A DNA stretch of 27,448 bases from Entrophospora sp. SA101 (lineage: Eukaryota; Glomeromycota; Glomeromycetes; Entrophosporales; Entrophosporaceae). The position numbers were made by a program, and so were the translations under genes. The notes under the pieces were generated by a model, which ran no database searches, was not told the origin of the DNA, and worked only from the letters and a program-made list of their open reading frames with translations. The stretch lies in assembly GCA_958430865.1 (NCBI GenBank), contig CAUDNR010000085.1, positions 960 to 28,407 of the forward strand. Reading direction: 5' to 3'. Positions 9,538 to 18,794 of this stretch are shown piece by piece (the stretch's first letter is position 1; each line of letters starts with the position of its first letter).

Positions 9538-10425
9538 AATATATTAAAATATTTTTTCTTTTGTAACCTTTTGAGTAGAAACTCCAATTAAAAGATTGTG
9601 TCTTCATATATTATCTAATCATTATTAATATTAATATAATAAAAGTTAGAAAACAGTAATGTGAAAAAAAACTTTGTTAAAAAGCTCTTATATATAATAA
9701 TAATAATAAATAACTTATAAAACCGTTTTTTGCTTTTAATTTCTTCCTTCCCCAAGAAAACCATCTGAAGCATATGTTTTCTGAAAGCTCTTGATGTACT
9801 CTATCTTATCATGCTAAAACGATCTCAATAAAGCTGATTTCTGAAAAGAACTAAGCTTCTGAAGTCAAAAACCATAGGTTTCTTTGGGAGGTTATTACTC
9901 CATAACTGGAAGAGCTACAGGCACATAAAGCTCGCGTTTTAAAGGTCAAAGGCAAGTGAATGTTTTTACTTAGAAACACGAAAATTGTTTAATAATGAGT
10001 TTACGTTCAATTCATTCGCCAAAGTCCATTGAACAGAAAACGTGCCATGTCGATCATATATTAAAATCAGTCACTGTGAAATGTTGTCCGACTAATACTA
10101 GTCATGTGACATTTCCCTGAGACTGCTTTCTATAAACATAGCGGGCTTTATCTGTGATTGGTTGATCCACAAAGAAATTGATTGGATAATTTTATAATAT
10201 GCCGATCATTNNNNNNNNNNTTAATAACACATTTAAGCGAGTCACATGGGCTCGCCATTGCATGTCTTACCCCGAGACAAGTACTAGTAATGGAAAATGA
10301 GCCTTATATTTCAAGTTGTGCATGGGATATATACAGTTTACAACATTTCATTGGACAAATTTTATTCTATTGAATTATTTTAATTTATTTTGAATTTTTA
10401 TTTTTTTACACAATAAAAGTTATGG
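9538..10425. other. Gene-poor region with assembly gap
   Basis: 9720-10150 is less AT-rich than its surroundings but holds no open frame worth calling. A run of N fills 10211-10220. TAGTCATGTGACAT (about 10098) and GAGTCACATGGGC (about 10239) form an inverted pair around inverted CCAAT boxes (GATTGG, about 10157 and 10180). This may be promoter-like DNA, but no gene follows. Confidence 0.4.
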
Positions 10426-10922
10426 AACGTTTGTCAATTATTCAATAGTTTGTATAGGCGCAATCAAAGTAAGTGTTAAACACAAGTTCAAGAAGTTTGC
10501 AAATCAAGTTTTGCAAATGAATGTTTTATCAATTATTCAATATTTTGTATAGGAGTGATTGAAATAAATGTCAAAGGCAAGATCCGAGAAGTTGTTTTAA
10601 TGAATTTTTATTAATAATTCAAATATAGATAGGTTTGATTAAAATAAGTGCTAAAGTCAAGATCTGTTTGCAAATAAAGTTTTCCAAAATGAATGTTTTA
10701 TTATTCAATAATTATATAGGTGGGTTTGGTCAAAGTAAGTATTAAAGTCGAGATCTATGAAGCTGTTTGTAAAATATATTTAATGAACGCTTTATCAATT
10801 ATTCAATGATCATATAGGAGGATTTGATCAAAGTAAGTGTTAGACAAGATCTATGAACTTGCAAATTGAGTTTACAAAATGAACGTTTTATCAATTATTC
10901 AATAAACATATAGGCGGGTTTA
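10426..10922. repeat. ~94-bp satellite, 5.4 diverged units
   Basis: Units start at about 10426, 10520, 10602, 10692, 10786 and 10882 (last one partial); spacings are 94, 82, 90, 94 and 96. Each reads roughly AATGAACGTTTTATCAATTA, then TTCAAT...ATATAGG-GGGTTTGATCAAAGTAAGTG, then TAAAGTCAAGATCTATGAAG and TTTGCAAA. The shared TATAGG...AAAGTAAGTGTTA core is the best conserved. Not coding. Confidence 0.85.
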
Positions 10923-11894
10923 GAGGTTGGCACCGTGCAAAAATTCTTTAACCGTTTAATTAACCATTAAAATTAAGAATTTTTAACTGGTAAATTCGAT
11001 CGTTCTTTACTTACAAAATAATCACGCACCTGTTGAATTTTATTATTATACACTTAATAGATGCTAAATGATTACAGTCAAACCTCGCCACAGCGGATTC
11101 ATGGTTCCAGCCAAAAAAGAAAAAAGAGAGATAAAATTTGTTAATTGGTTACATTTGTAATATATGAAATCCATCAATTATGAGAAGCATTATTATTATG
11201 GCAACAGGTAGTAAACAACAATGAATCACAATTTTTTGAGGATGACAATAAAGATTAAGATCCAAGTTTTTCAAAAAAACGGCTGTCCTATTTATATGTT
11301 ATGGGTTTACAAAATAGACTACTGTGTCTTGGCCTGAGTGATGTCATTTTTTTGCTCTTTGCGACAAAGAAGATGCAATCCCAAACCCAACTTAAAATAA
11401 ATGAATTTTTGTTCGTGCGTAACATGGTATGTGCGATTTGTAAAACCATAAGCCCGTATTGCATTCTCAGTTGTGAGCTTGTTATTATCATAAAAATTTT
11501 TACTGATTGAATAAATGGGGGTTATTTTTTTTAATTGAAAAAATGTCCAAAATTTCTCAACAGAAACAGTAATATTAAAAAAAATTTGATATGATGAATG
11601 TGAAGTGATAAATAACTGGATCAATAATTAATTTACCATTGTCTGTCCATCAATCATTTATAATCTATAAAAATGTTTCATGTAGTGAAGATGCAAAAGG
11701 AAATTTAATTTTTTATTTATAATTTAATTAATATATATATATACATATATACATATGCATAATAAAAATACTAATTTTTTTTTACACACAAGTAATTTTT
11801 TTATAATAAGATTTAACAGATCTCCATTAATTTGATAGATTTTTGAAGTCAATTATTAGTTCAAGGTCTTTTTATTTTATGTCCATTACCATTA
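10923..11894. other. Region without recognised genes; one possible transposon end
   Basis: At 11075, TA is followed by CAGTCAAACCTCGCCACAGC, which resembles a Tc1/mariner-pogo type terminus, but no inverted partner was found. Overlapping short frames on both strands at 11288-11624 are mutual shadows and no protein family is recognised. Confidence 0.4.
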
Positions 11895-12520
11895 TTAATT
11901 TCTTAATGTTTTATTGCGATCTTCACATTCTTCCATGAATTTTTTTTGAACTTCAAGCATTTTTTTACCTTCTTCATCATCATAAGCTTTAACAGATTTT
12001 AATCCATATTTTCTAAAATTCGCATCAATATCTTTTTGCCAGAACTGTACATTAATTCCATCTTTCTGAAATAAAAATAACATAGAAACTATCATCTCTA
12101 ATATTCTTTTTGTTAAATAAATAAATGAATAAATATGATTATTTAATCAATTAAACTTTATATAATTACTTACTCTCTTGTAGTGGTTCTTGCATTGTAA
12201 CATCTAGTACAGCATCTTACATGAAACTGCCAATGTACTTCAGTTGATTCAACAATACCACAAAATATGCAGGATTGAGGTGAAGCAAGGAAGAATCTAA
12301 TATATTCTAATTCATTCCAATTTGGTGGGGGAGGTCGTTGCATTCTTTCAAAATAAGCTGTTCTTGCTTTTTTCCAAATTTGTTGGGTTTCATCACATTT
12401 ATCCATTAAGATAAAATGAAATCTTGAACATGTTTGTGCCAGTGCCAACAAATCAGATGGTGGTAAATTTTCACAAATCCAGATGAATATTTCAGGGAGC
12501 AAATTTGGGAAAAATGCCAA
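11895..12520 (-). CDS. F-box protein with Cys-rich segment
   Basis: Exon 1 runs 12520 to 12174. The N-terminus FPNLLPEIFIWICENLPPSD then LLALAQTCSRF is an F-box (about residues 5-45), the SCF ubiquitin-ligase adaptor module that binds Skp1. It continues with IWKKARTAYFERMQRPPPPN and a Cys-rich piece C-x2-C...HWQFHVRCC-x2-CY (about 88-108), which may bind zinc. The donor GTAAGT begins at 12173. A second open stretch, 12065-11895 (DGINVQFWQKDIDANFRKYG..., charged coiled-coil-like, ending KTLRN, TAA), follows a TTTCAG acceptor. The direct splice does not fit: the donor is phase 2 and the acceptor frame phase 0. A 16-nt micro-exon (AATATTAGAGATGATA, about 12079-12094) would reconcile them. Otherwise the gene is damaged. 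Exon 1 is secure; the join is not. Confidence 0.65.
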
Positions 12521-13139
12521 TTGTTTTTTCCTGATGGGATATTTTCTAAACTAGAGTGACGACGAGTGGTGGGCGATAACCACCACCATTCTTACAATGA
12601 ACACTTACTTTAATGAAGATTTAACAATATCTTGTTGTTTTTTACTTTTATACATTTTTAAAGTTTGTGATTTGATCGACGTGTACACATCAATTATTTA
12701 TCCTATTGGTTTTTTTTTGGGAGGACACAAATTATTTTTTGACATGGTCCAAGGTGAGTGTTGTTGTTTGGTTTGGTTCGGGTCTCCTAAAGAAGGCGTG
12801 TTATTAATTAACCAGATATGCTTTTTTTTTATTGTATTGATATAATGTGGTGTCTTTTAGTTTATATAAATATTTTATTTGGAAATCAAAACGCGAAGCT
12901 GGGTAATTAAGATTTTTATCAAGATTGTGTATTTTGTTTTTCGTAATCGTTAATATTAATATTACTATAATTTAACTACAAGATGTCAAGGCAGCACACC
13001 ATTGAAAAAGAGACATTTTGATTATCGGAAATTGGCAAACGTTGAAGAACGCACGCTACCTTGAACATTTACAATCATTCTCACACGTTCCTCTTGTGCA
13101 CAAGGCTAATCTGACTTGATCCCCCGATGATACAATTCT
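12521..13139. other. Upstream region of F-box gene; no gene recognised
   Basis: A near-palindrome GGTGGGCGATAACCACCACC is found at about 12570-12590, just upstream of the F-box start. 13068-13128 contains CTCTTGTGCACAAGGCTAATCTGA, then TCCCCCGATG, related to a segment at 16637-16696, so it is a dispersed repeat. No credible coding frame. Confidence 0.45.
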
Positions 13140-13310
13140 TCTGGTCTTCATTTCTCCATTCTTCTTTATACAATTTATCCACTAACTCGTCCAACCTCTT
13201 CCCTTTCCCCTTCCCTCACTCCTCCAACTTCTCCTTGGATTCTTCTAAGTTTTTAAGTGCAACGTCTAATTGTTTTTCAATTTTTTCCATTTTTTCCATT
13301 TTTTAAAAAA
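13140..13310 (-). pseudogene. Lysine/glutamate-rich coiled-coil remnant
   Basis: The minus strand opens at ATG (about 13302) with MEKMEKIEKQLDVALKNLEE, then SKEKLEE, meets an in-frame TGA, and continues GKGKGKRLDELVDKLYKEEW. The heptad-like charged pattern is typical of a coiled coil, and the plus strand looks like a pyrimidine tract for this reason. The family is unknown. The stop and the dispersed repeat beside it suggest a relic. Confidence 0.3.
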
Positions 13311-13481
13311 AAAGACTTGTAAAATTAATTGATTTAGTTCGTAATCGTCACAATTAATTGTTTCCAGTCAAATGATATACCGGATTTATTTACGTAATGC
13401 TAATTCAGGCACACAAATCGTAAATATCAATATTTTGTGTAATACATATTTGACAAATTATACGCCACAAATAATTTTTAA

Positions 13482-15543
13482 AATGGAAAACATTTTGGAT
13501 GAAAATAAACATCATGACGATACTTCTACTGACAAAAATGATGATGATGAATATTCTGATTATAGAGATGAAACGCATGGGGAATGTCCAACATGCTACT
13601 AATGAGGCATGGTGTCAATCATGTGATCCAAAGCTATTAACTGAAGGATGGACTAGTGGGAATGGAGCATTAGATGAGTTGATTAAAAGTACACAACTTA
13701 AAACAACTGAGTATGATAATGATTATTATCTTCAGTGGATTCCTTATAATGATTTAACTAATATTGAAAAGATTGGTGAAGGTGAATTTGCAACTATATC
13801 CAAAGCTATTTGGTTAAATGGTGGGAAAAGTATAAATTATTTTAATGAAAGAACTAGCACAGATAGAATTGTGGCGTTAAAAAAACTACATAATTCGCAG
13901 AATATTTCTGATGAATTTCTTAATGAGGTAAATTATTTTATTTTATATTTATTTTCAGATTTTTTAAATATTATTCTGAAATATATTTTTTTTTATATAG
14001 TTCAAAAATTATGTTACATTTTATGATAAATCATTTATAAATAAAATTTATGGATTAACACAAGATCCAGCTACAAAAGAATATAACTTTGTAATGAAAT
14101 ACTTGGAAGATGGAAGTCTTCAAGATTATGAAGATCCATATATTAGATATGAAAATTGTGGAGAATGTCCAACGTGCAATAGATATAATACTGATTGGGC
14201 ATGGTGTCAATCATGTGATCCAAAACTATTAACTGAAGGATGGATTAGTGGAAATGAAACATTAGATGAATTGATTAAAAGTACACAACTTAAAGCAACT
14301 TGGTATAGTAATAATAATTATCTTCAATGGATTCCTTATAATGATTTAACAAATATTGAAAAGATAGGCAAAGGTGGGTTTGCAACTATATACAAAGCTA
14401 CTTGGTTAAATGGTGAGAAAGGTGCAAATTATAAACATAATGAAAGAACTAGAAAGGATATGCCAATGGCATTAAAAAAACTACATAATTTACAGAATAT
14501 TTCTGATGAATTTCTTAATGAGGTAAATTATTTCATTTTTCTATTTATTTTTACATTTTTAAAATATTATTCTAAAATTCAATATATTTTTTTTTTATAT
14601 AGTTTAGAAATTATGTTACATTTTATGGTAAATTATTTATAAATAAAATTTATGGATTAACGCAAGATCCATTTACAAAAGAATATATAATTGTATTGGA
14701 ATATATGGAAGATGGAAATCTTCAAAATTATTTAACAAAAAATTTTAAAAATTTAAAATGGATTGACAAAATTGATCTTCTTTATAAAATTATTATTGGT
14801 TTAAAAATATTCATGAAAAAGAAATCATTCATCATGATCTTCACAGTGGTAATATTCTTCATTCTAAAGAAAATATGTTGTCATATATTGTGGACTTAGG
14901 ACTATCATGCCCAGCTAGTCAAACATCACATAAAAATGATATATTTGGAGTACTACCATATGTTGCACCAGAAGTTTTAAGGGAGAAGCCATATACAAAA
15001 GCATCAGATATATGTAGTTTTAGAGTTCTGATGTCTGTAGTATCAACTGGTCAGCAACCTTTTAATAATTTGGCACATGATGAAGGACTTGCAATGAAAA
15101 TATGTGAAGGTGCAAGACCTGGATTCTCAAACAATACACCAAAATTCTATATTAAACTAGCATTCAGATGCATGGATGCTAATCCAGATAAACGTCCAAC
15201 TGCTAAAGAAATTAATAATATTATTAGAATTTGGCATAATTCACCTGTATATGAATCAATTAGAAAAGAGTTTGAGAAAATGGATGAAATAAAATTTGAT
15301 CCTTCAACAATTACTAAGTAATTCATCCAAATGCAGTTTATACTAGCAGGTTATTAAATTTTACAAACCTTCCTCAACCTATTAATTCCAATAAAGTAAC
15401 AATTATTTGTAACCATAGAGGTGATTATTAACTTTTAACCAATGATTATTTTCTTTTTTATTAATTTAATATTAATATCCACTCTTATGATAAATATTTT
15501 TTTAGATTCTCATCAGATTGATTTAGATATAGATGAATTTTAA
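13482..15543 (+). pseudogene. Rhizophagus-type protein kinase with duplicated N-lobe, frame-broken
   Basis: Exons: 13482-13927, 14001-14522, 14603 to about 15440, 15506-15543. Exon 1 encodes an acidic leader, a Cys module and a first N-lobe (IGEGEFATISKA, VALKKL). Exon 2 finishes that N-lobe start (GLTQDPATKEYNFVMKYLED) and runs straight into a second Cys module, GECPTCNRYNTDWAWCQSCD, and second N-lobe (IGKGGFATIYKA, MALKKL). Exon 3 holds HHDLHSGN (catalytic loop), VDLGLS (DFG-like), VAPE and GQQPF. Lesions: an 11-nt gap between CPTC and WCQSC in the first module (about 13591) shifts frame; one A is missing at 14803-14807 just before the catalytic loop; stop TAA at 15319-15321 precedes an out-of-frame tail (IHPNAVYTSRLLNFTNLPQP...) that would end at 15541-15543. 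SDICSFR replaces the usual SFG. It would be a Ser/Thr- or tyrosine-kinase-like signalling enzyme if intact. Confidence 0.8.
13570..14150 (+). repeat. Tandem partial gene duplication, unit 1 (with unit 2 at about 14150-14730)
   Basis: The ~590-bp unit (Cys module, N-lobe exon, intron, start of next exon) is present twice head to tail. Equivalent points: GGAATGTCC at 13580 and 14161, GTAAATTATTT donor at 13928 and 14523, and GGATTAACACAAGATCC at about 14051 against GGATTAACGCAAGATCC at about 14654. The two differ at many sites, so the duplication is not recent. Confidence 0.8.
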
Positions 15544-16700
15544 ATACTGTTATTTTTATTTTTTATTTTATTTATTTGGCTATTATAGTTGTGATATTAA
15601 ATATTTTGAGAAATGAATTATATTTAATAGTGATATTATATATCTTTAGGGTTTTTTTTTTCATTTGAAATTTGGATATCAAATATGCATACTAAAATAA
15701 TGATTTTTGATAAAAAAATAAATGTAATTTTTAATAATAATAATAATCATAATTGTAGTATTATTTATTTCCTTACCTTTTCAAACCAATATTTTCATTT
15801 TTTATAGTATTAACAGGTTGAAGTAATGTATTTAACAATATATCATATAATATATAAATAATTTATTAATATATTAATAAAAATTTTAATACAGTATTAA
15901 AAATTTTAAAATTTAAATATACCTATATTATCAAATAAAAAGCCCATATCTAAATCATTTCAACTTGTTGAACCAATTCTCTTGCTGGCATGATTAGCTC
16001 TATATCCAAGCTTTTAAAATCATATATATGTATGCCAGTGTTTTCACAATCTTGTAGATACCATTGACACCCATTACATATTTATATGATTACCAACAAA
16101 ACTTTAACCTCTATCACAATCAAGATTCCCCATCCTCCAGATTTGGTTGTCTCTCCTCCAGAAATACACAACAAAGACAAACTATGGTAGATTGATTACA
16201 AGTTTTGTTTAATCAAACAATGCCAAACTCCTATTTTATATGGAATCCCTGATCTAGAAGCTTTGATGTTTCCTGCAACAGGAAGGGCACCACCTTCAAT
16301 AAATAGCTAGATTCCGCTTGTATTGGTAATAACTGCATTGACGCCCAAGAAAATTTTATGATCAGAACCATATATGGTCTATTTCGAAATAAAGTTGCAA
16401 AAATGAGAAAGACCAGTTAAAAGATTACCAAAATCATGACAAAAGGTAGTAATGATAAACAAATGATTGGTATATTTGTTTTGAGTAATCATTATTATAA
16501 AAAATAAGTATCACAAGCAATACAACCATCAAAGATCTCACATATGGAAAACTGCTCTTTGACAATCTAGGAATATAAAAAATTGATTTAATGTGCAATA
16601 TTTAAGACATTCAAGACTTGAATCTTTTTTAAAACATTGCGGTTATTCACATTTTCCTTGTGTACATAAGGCTAATCTAATTAGTGTGTCCCGATGCAAT
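15544..16700. other. Gene-poor region; higher-GC patch with decayed coding look
   Basis: 15544-15950 is extremely AT-rich and empty. 15960-16600 is clearly richer in G and C. The minus strand shows short protein-like pieces (YGSDHKIFLGVNAVITNTSG, then after a stop GGALPVAGNIKASRSGIPYK) and Cys-containing CNGCQWYLQDCENTG, with many stops. It is probably an old transposon or gene relic; no family is recognised. Confidence 0.3.
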
Positions 16701-17834
16701 TAAATATTTAGAGGAACGTGATCCTTGAGTTTATTGAAATCACATTGATGTTAAAGCCTCTCACTTGTCTAAAGTCTCTCAACATTCGGAGTATTTTCCC
16801 CCATGAGAAAAATCCCATGGTTGTGAAAGGCACCCAACCGCATCTTTATCAAAGAAAATTTTTCACTATATTCGACTCCTATGATCAGGATTGGTGTTGA
16901 ACGTGGATATTACCCCAGGCCTGTAGGTCCAAATCCACGACCACAACCTGAACATAAATTCAAAATGATAATCAAACACATAAACCAAATCCATCACATC
17001 TCAGCCACCATTATTAAGAATACTAAGCCACATTACACCCTGAGCATATCGGATGATGTCCAATGCTAACTCCACTCATGGTTAAAACTTCGAATGGTTC
17101 GGTTCTGTTTTTTTCGGTTCACACTTGATCCAAAAATTTCAGAAATTCTAAATTCGTTAACTATGCAAAAAAATATAAAAACTTGTTTTGGCGAAGTAAA
17201 GATGCTGGAAGGATCCTGTTTCTAAATACATACATAATCTATAATTTTATACGTACCATGACAGCAAAGACCGATTTCTTACCAAAATTAAATGGAGACC
17301 ATGATTGAATTTGACCATTTCATACATAATGCCATGTTTAGTTACAGCTGGTCAGTTATAGATCTGAATTATTTATTTTATCTTTAGAGTTTCTATACCC
17401 TATTAGTTTTATTCGAATAGAAACCCTGACGGCATTCTATTTTTTTCAATTCATAAAATTCATCGTCTCTGCCAACTTTTTAAATACTTATTGTTTCGGA
17501 TTCTAAACTACAATACCTTTGAATAATTAAGTCTATGCCTCCAGAAAAAACTCGTTCAACTGGGATACTGGTTGCTATAATAAGTTTATTAGATTAGGAA
17601 TTAATAAATTTAATTTTAAGATAGGCAGTGCAAAAATTAGAGTACCAGGGACTAACAAGTAGTTTCTAGTACTAGCGTAAACTCAGAACGGTTCGGAGCT
17701 TTACTCATTTTATTTTTTTGGGATTTTGGGAATGATTTTCAACGAGCCCTACAACTTGTGGTTATGTGCAATTGTGAAAGAAAAAAACTTTTGGAATAGA
17801 ATTATTTATTTCTTAAATTTCATCTTGGTATTAT
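16701..17834. other. Region without recognised genes
   Basis: 16740-17070 has two overlapping open frames of about 60 codons with Pro/His-rich, unremarkable translations (GYYPRPVGPNPRPQPEHKF) and no splice or family support. The remainder has no open frames. Base composition is less AT-rich than the flanks, suggesting old inserted DNA. Confidence 0.35.
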
Positions 17835-18106
17835 TGTTATCGGAATTAGGATTTGACGCTGATTTGTTGGTCGAAATACCCTAATTCCGAATTAAATCAT
17901 TACATTTATATTTTTACTTTATTTTATCTTTGTCAACATTTATTTATTTCTTATATTTCTTGTTTTATTTCTTGTTTATTTCTTTTATTTACATTTTTAC
18001 TATTTACTTGTATTATTAATTCGTACAACTTTTTGTGATAAAGTTAAGAAATAAGTTAATAAATTATTTTCAACTAAATAAACCAAATAAACATTTTCTA
18101 AACAAA
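17835..18106. mobile_element. Possible solo LTR of a retrotransposon
   Basis: It starts TGTTATCGGAATTAGG and contains an 11-bp perfect inverted repeat, TCGGAATTAGG (17840-17850) and CCTAATTCCGA (17880-17890). A pyrimidine-rich stretch follows, then AATAAA signals near 18077-18090. ATTAT flanks it on both sides (17830-17834 and 18107-18111), as a 5-bp target duplication would. The right end (AACAAA) is not the usual CA, and ATTAT is a likely chance match in such AT-rich DNA. No internal retrotransposon genes are seen. Confidence 0.35.
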
Positions 18107-18111
18107 ATTAT

Positions 18112-18505
18112 TCGCTAATAAATCTAATTCGATAGTAATATGCTATTAGTAATAGCCAATCCACGTAAATCTACATTTGTTATCATCAATTAATACATCC
18201 TCTCAAATAATAATTGGTAACATTATCATTACTTAGGTGATGCAATTCGTCAGTTTTATTTATTTATTGGTTTTTCACAAATTCAAGATCAAATGGATTG
18301 CATAATAATCACAAATATTGTAATCAGCATGCATGATAAAATGGTGGAATCTAGGGTGTATACATTCAAGGAAAATATTAAAAAAACATATGAATTTATT
18401 TATCAGGTTTGACATAAAAATAGCTCCAGAATCCTCTTCCAAAAATAAAACTTTGAAATGTTTTGTATAAGTGTGTGAAAAATATGTAAACTCCCAAGTT
18501 TTGAG
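18112..18505. other. Non-coding spacer before duplication copy 2
   Basis: AT-rich with no open frame of note. Nothing recognised except the CACGTG box listed next. Confidence 0.5.
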
Positions 18506-18513
18506 TCACGTGA
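18506..18513. promoter_or_regulatory. TCACGTGA palindrome (CACGTG E-box) upstream of phosphatase copy 2
   Basis: CACGTG is the core site of Pho4-type bHLH regulators that control fungal phosphate-starvation genes, including alkaline phosphatase. It lies 283 bp before the copy 2 ATG, just outside the duplicated block (from 18533). No CACGTG is seen in the 500 bp upstream of copy 1. The function is inferred; the box is seen. Confidence 0.4.
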
Positions 18514-18794
18514 GGGACGGTCTAATCAATATATTAACGATCAGAAAATTTGGCAGTTGTCTCACGAATTACGAAATAATATATAATAATAATAATAATA
18601 ACTGGTTTCCAAATTTGGGAAAAAATCATGGTTATTTATTATGTATAAAATAATTAAAATTTCATTAATTGGATACAAAAAATTTTTTTTTTGTATTATT
18701 TATCACTCTTTTTATTCTTTTCTTTTATAATATACATCCCTCAATCCCTCAATCACTCACTCACACAAATCAATTAAGCTATTATTAATTAAAA

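Noticed and set aside
10182..10373. Open frame spanning the run of N
   Set aside because: The frame depends on unknown bases and on gap length; no motif supports it.
11075..11110. TA followed by CAGTCAAACCTCGCCACAGC as a Tc1/mariner element end
   Set aside because: No inverted partner within several kilobases, so an element cannot be delimited; noted only in the region entry.
11288..11624. Three overlapping open frames on both strands
   Set aside because: Mutual shadows without splice signals or family motifs.
12597..12845. 82-codon hydrophobic plus-strand frame
   Set aside because: T-rich low-complexity DNA gives Phe/Leu/Ile-rich translations by chance; no homologous motif.
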